Below, piece after piece: positions 8,394 through 10,550 of a stretch of 10,550 nt of DNA (positions are counted from its first letter, which is position 1; each line of letters begins with the position of its first letter). The notes beneath the pieces are model-generated. The model worked only from the letters and a program-made list of their open reading frames with translations, did no database searches and was not told the DNA's origin. The translations under genes were made by a program, and so were the position numbers. Source of the DNA: Choricystis sp. odSpoLacu1 (taxonomy: Eukaryota > Chlorophyta > Trebouxiophyceae); contig OY253657.1 of the NCBI GenBank assembly GCA_958009055.1, positions 532,501 to 543,050 on the forward strand. Direction: 5' to 3'.

Positions 8394-9365
8394 ATGGCCG
8401 ACGCATCGCTCTGGCCGCCCCACGCCACCACCGTCGCCGCCTGCCTGGCGTCGGCCGCCTTGGGCGGCGCCATCGTGGCGGCGCACGGACGGGCGCGCGC
8501 GCGCACAGCGCACGCGCCCACGGCGACCGCGACGGTGCACGCTGCACCGTGCTGTGCGCCCAAACGGTCGACCCAGCACGACCCGTTTGACCCGCGGCCG
8601 AGGAGTAGGTGAGAGGGAGTGGTGGTGCAGCGGGCGAGTGCGCGCGTGTGCGTGATGTTGAATAGGAAAGAGGCGGGCTGCAAACTGATTACGCCCGTTC
8701 TCCCCTTCCCCTCCTCAACACCCACACAGCTACCTGTCGTGGGACGACTACTTCATGGCGCTCGCTTTTCTGTCAGCGCAGCGGTCCAAAGACCCCAGCA
8801 AGCAGGTGGGCGCGTGCATAGTGTCGCCCGCGCGCATTATTCTCGGCATCGGCTACAACGGCTTTCCGCGCGGTTGCGCCGACTCGCGCCTGCCCTGGGC
8901 CAAGCGCGCCACCAGCGGGGGCGCGCTGGCCACGAAGTATCCGTACGTGTGCCACGCCGAAATGAACGCCATCCTCAACAAAAACGCGGCCAACGTGGCG
9001 GGCGCGACAATGTACGTCACCATGTTTCCGTGCAACGAGTGCTCCAAGCTGTTGATCCAGGCCGGCATCCGGGAGGTCGTGTTTTATGAGGTGCGCGTGT
9101 GTGTGGCGTGTGTGGTGAGTTGTGTGTGGCGAGCTGTGTGTGTTTGCGCGCGCTCACCCCGCACCTTTCCACCCATACCCAGGACAAACAAGCCAGCGGC
9201 GAGCCCGCCAGCACGCCCGCCAGCGGTGGCATCCTACCGTCCGAGTCGTATGCAGCGTCGCGCACGCTGCTGGACCTGGCCGGCGTGCGCACGCGCCAGC
9301 ACGCGCCCGCGACGCCGCTGACGCTGCGCGTCGACCCGCTGCGAGGGCACACCAAGGCGGCGTGA
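8394..9365 (+). CDS. Deoxycytidylate (dCMP) deaminase, complete
   Basis: Zinc-dependent hydrolase that deaminates dCMP to dUMP for dTTP synthesis. Exons are 8394-8608, 8730-9090 and 9183-9365, giving 252 aa; 8394 is the first in-frame ATG. The catalytic core begins at [19 protein letters not shown] (about 73-91). HAEMN supplies the zinc ligand His147 and proton shuttle Glu149, and PCNEC supplies Cys173 and Cys176. [10 protein letters not shown] and KYPYVCHAE are also typical. Exon 3 retains the [13 protein letters not shown] helix. About 70 residues precede the core, longer than in the human enzyme. They include a hydrophobic stretch at 11-30 that could be a membrane anchor or targeting signal. 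Introns 8609-8729 and 9091-9182 have normal GT...AG ends. A mirror copy at 1-889 lacks the 3' end. Confidence 0.93.
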
Positions 9366-9449
9366 TGGTTTCGTTGTGGGTTTTTGTGTGTGTGCGCTTC
9401 GTGTAAACAAATGGAACGACGAGCGTGACTGAGTTTTTGTCGGTGGCGA

Positions 9450-9495
9450 GAAGGCCGGCGGACAGCAGCAGTGCTGCTGCTGTCCGCCGGCCTTC
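9450..9495. repeat. Near-perfect palindrome with 22-bp arms
   Basis: Arms 9450-9471 and 9474-9495 are exact reverse complements separated by two bases (TG). The inner part is (CAG)n facing (CTG)n and the outer part is GGCCGGCGG facing CCGCCGGCC. It lies 84 bp after the dCMP deaminase stop and could form a hairpin in the 3' transcript or a cruciform in DNA. Confidence 0.93.
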
Positions 9496-9697
9496 CCGAG
9501 GGGGAGGCGAGGGTACGCAAGACCTTCGGCCCCATCCCGCCTTGCCGCTCCTCCCCGCGCCCCCCCGCCTGTCCTCGTTCCCCCACCATCCCAGTCTCGA
9601 CACTCTCATCACTTGCTGACGAGCGTGGCGCCCCCCAATTCGCCGCCTCCTGCCCGCTTTCGTCCACCACGCGCGCGCGCGCCGCCCAGAAACGCGA

Positions 9698-9746
9698 CCC
9701 CCCCTCCACCCCCTCCGCCCCCTCCCACCCCCAATGCCCACCCCCC
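9698..9746 (-). other. C-rich tract; G-run array on the minus strand
   Basis: The plus strand is almost pure C with short breaks. The minus strand therefore has many runs of three or more Gs with short loops, matching the usual G-quadruplex pattern. Folding is inferred, not shown. Confidence 0.6.
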
Positions 9747-9820
9747 GCGCACTAGGGCACTCACAAAACCGCGTTTGCGGGGAGCGGCGTCCCCAGATCG
9801 GCCTTCACTCGCCCTCTCCC

Positions 9821-9840
9821 CAGGGGCGGACTGAGCCCCT
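9821..9840 (+). mobile_element. Possible hAT-like terminal inverted repeat (one end only)
   Basis: CAGGGGCGGACTGAGCCCCT resembles the CAGGGGCGGA-type ends common in hAT-family and related non-autonomous elements, and is followed at once by a strong GC-rich hairpin. No matching opposite end is seen by 10550 and no transposase frame is visible. An element could continue outside the window. This is a weak call based on resemblance. Confidence 0.25.
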
Positions 9841-9843
9841 ACG

Positions 9844-9871
9844 GCTGGGGCGGCTCGGGAGCCGCCCCAGC
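9844..9871. repeat. Hairpin, 13-bp arms
   Basis: Arms 9844-9856 and 9859-9871 are exact reverse complements around a two-base GG centre, with core GGGGCGGCTC facing GAGCCGCCCC. It is the first of a run of hairpins continuing to about 10280. Confidence 0.9.
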
Positions 9872-9969
9872 AGCCCAAAGTCGACTGCTTGAGCGCGTAC
9901 ATTTTATTACAATCCTTCCACCCCCTCTTTCCGCGTTTGCCGCCTGCGGGAAGAGTGGGCGCGCGAGGC

Positions 9970-10003
9970 GGCGTCCCGGCTCAAAACTCTTGAGCCGGGC
10001 GCC
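9970..10003. repeat. Hairpin, 14 bp with one bulged T
   Basis: CCCGGCTCAA (9975-9984) pairs with TTGAGCCGGG (9990-9999) around the loop AACTC. Four further pairs (9970-9973 with 10000-10003) extend it past a bulged T at 9974. Confidence 0.9.
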
Positions 10004-10050
10004 CCTCGCCCGCCCCGCCTCCCCAGCGACCGGCGCCCGCCGGCGCCCGT

Positions 10051-10078
10051 CCCCGCCCCGGCTCCGGCCGGGGCGGGG
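10051..10078. repeat. Hairpin, 12-bp arms, TCCG loop
   Basis: CCCCGCCCCGGC at 10051-10062 pairs exactly with 10067-10078 around the four-base loop TCCG. All pairs are G-C. Confidence 0.9.
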
Positions 10079-10103
10079 GGGCGAGTCACTCTGTGACTCG
10101 CCC
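10079..10103. repeat. Hairpin, 11-bp arms, TCT loop
   Basis: Arms 10079-10089 and 10093-10103 (core GGCGAGTCAC facing GTGACTCGCC) directly follow the previous hairpin with no spacer. Confidence 0.9.
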
Positions 10104-10217
10104 GCCGGCGCCCGCGCCCAGTACCTGATGAGAGACAGTCCGGCCCGACGCTCCGCGTCCGGGCGCTGCTGCGGCGGCGCCCGGGGCGGAAGCCTCGGCT
10201 CACCGGCACCAGCGACG

Positions 10218-10243
10218 GCCGCCCCCCGGAGACGGGGGGCGGC
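10218..10243. repeat. Hairpin, 11-bp arms, GAGA tetraloop
   Basis: GCCGCCCCCCG at 10218-10228 pairs exactly with 10233-10243 around GAGA. GAGA is a GNRA-class tetraloop, which favours a folded RNA over chance. Confidence 0.88.
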
Positions 10244-10550
10244 GCACCCCAGTCCCCGCACGCCGCCTTCCGGGCGGCGCGTCGGGGCGCGACGGGAAGC
10301 TCGCTCCGCTACGCGGTGCGCACCCTTAGCACACAAACAGTTAGCCAGGGCCGACCCCGGGGTTCATCGCGACCCGCTGCAGCTTGCTTGCTCTCCGAGC
10401 GAGCGGCTGCGGCGGTCGACGCGACCCGGGGCCAGCTGGCGCTGCGCCACCGCCGGCGGGAGGCGGCGGCCCGGTCTGTCGACCGGTGCCGCCACACCTC
10501 CGCTTCGCCGGCGGGCGGCGGGAGATTCGGTTTCGAACCGGACTCGAAGC

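Larger units (their letters stand above)
7184..9282 (-). repeat. Right arm of large inverted repeat
   Basis: Reverse complement of 1-2099. The inner end at 7184 abuts the 64-bp direct repeat. The outer limit of 9282 only reflects the left edge of the window; homology may continue past it. Confidence 0.95.
9366..9820. other. Non-coding 3' flank of dCMP deaminase
   Basis: It begins with a TG-rich stretch that is probably 3' UTR, then holds a long palindrome (9450-9495) and a C-rich tract (9698-9746). The open frames here are low-complexity proline, arginine or glycine strings with no recognisable domain, so I call no gene. Confidence 0.6.
9841..10550. other. Very GC-rich, hairpin-dense region without a recognised gene
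   Basis: About 700 bp with no domain-bearing open frame and no conserved core of 18S, 28S, 5.8S or 5S rRNA that I recognise. Besides the entries at 9844, 9970, 10051, 10079 and 10218, there are weaker stems at 10261-10279 and near 10138-10165. AATAAA occurs on the minus strand at 9908-9903. The pattern suits an rDNA spacer, a structured non-coding RNA or a repeat element; I cannot choose among them. Confidence 0.5.

Noticed and set aside
1..9365. A coordinated new gene system made of dCMP deaminase, ITPK and PRMT4
   Set aside because: All three are ordinary eukaryotic housekeeping families with unrelated roles. Their repetition comes from the rearrangement or assembly, not from a designed cassette; no transposase, integrase, defence gene or CRISPR array is present.
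10124..10140. CTGATGAG, as in a hammerhead ribozyme core or a C/D snoRNA box C
   Set aside because: No GAAA with a closing stem II follows, and no box D (CTGA) lies within a plausible snoRNA length downstream.
9839..10336. 165-codon open frame on the minus strand, the longest in the right end
   Set aside because: Arg/Ala/Pro/Gly-rich composition that follows the hairpins, no domain, a TTG/GTG-like or arbitrary start, and very high GC, which makes stop-free frames common.
10515..10550. T-arm-like GGTTCGAAACC on the minus strand at the right edge, hinting at a tRNA
   Set aside because: The stem has a mismatch, and the rest of the gene would lie outside the window; no acceptor or anticodon arm can be checked.
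9841..10550. rRNA gene
   Set aside because: I could not find any universally conserved SSU, LSU, 5.8S or 5S core sequence on either strand, so only a spacer remains possible.

Overview
The window looks like nuclear DNA of a GC-rich protist or alga. Its genes are split by short introns of about 85-125 bp, nearly all GTGAG...AG. Introns and flanks carry CA/TG dinucleotide runs. The proteins are eukaryotic families: dCMP deaminase, inositol 1,3,4-trisphosphate 5/6-kinase (ITPK) and a CARM1/PRMT4-type arginine methyltransferase. The methyltransferase resembles plant-type PRMT4 in its motifs, but I do not assign a taxon from that alone. There is a 200-N scaffold gap, so this is a draft assembly.

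Layout. At 1-889 is a dCMP deaminase gene on the minus strand, cut by the window edge. A 307-bp divergent promoter separates it from an ITPK gene on the plus strand (1197-2850), which is cut by the gap at 2851-3050. After the gap, 3051-4765 repeats 1139-2850 almost exactly, and the ITPK gene then runs to its stop at 5080. Exon 1 of this second copy carries a one-base insertion. PRMT4 lies tail-to-tail with it (minus strand, 7067-5202, six exons). Next comes a truncated ITPK copy (minus, 8086-7184), the same divergent promoter, and a complete dCMP deaminase gene (plus, 8394-9365). The last 1.2 kb has no convincing gene. It holds a 22-bp-arm palindrome, a C-rich tract, a possible hAT-like terminus and a GC-rich stretch dense in hairpins.

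Structure. The left 2099 bp and positions 7184-9282 are an inverted repeat with one constant mirror relation (x pairs with 9283-x) and no indel. With the duplicated contig ends at the gap, the window holds three versions of one locus. The simplest reading is a real order of dCMP deaminase (-) / ITPK (+) / PRMT4 (-), plus either a very recent inverted duplication or a misassembly or amplification chimera. The right junction has 3-nt microhomology and a 64-bp re-copied fragment.

The three genes have unrelated housekeeping roles: dUMP supply for dTTP synthesis, inositol phosphate metabolism, and histone/protein arginine methylation. Nothing ties them into one pathway. I found no new defence, mobile or biosynthetic system. 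The points most worth checking are the rearrangement, one non-canonical PRMT4 intron and the hairpin-rich right end.
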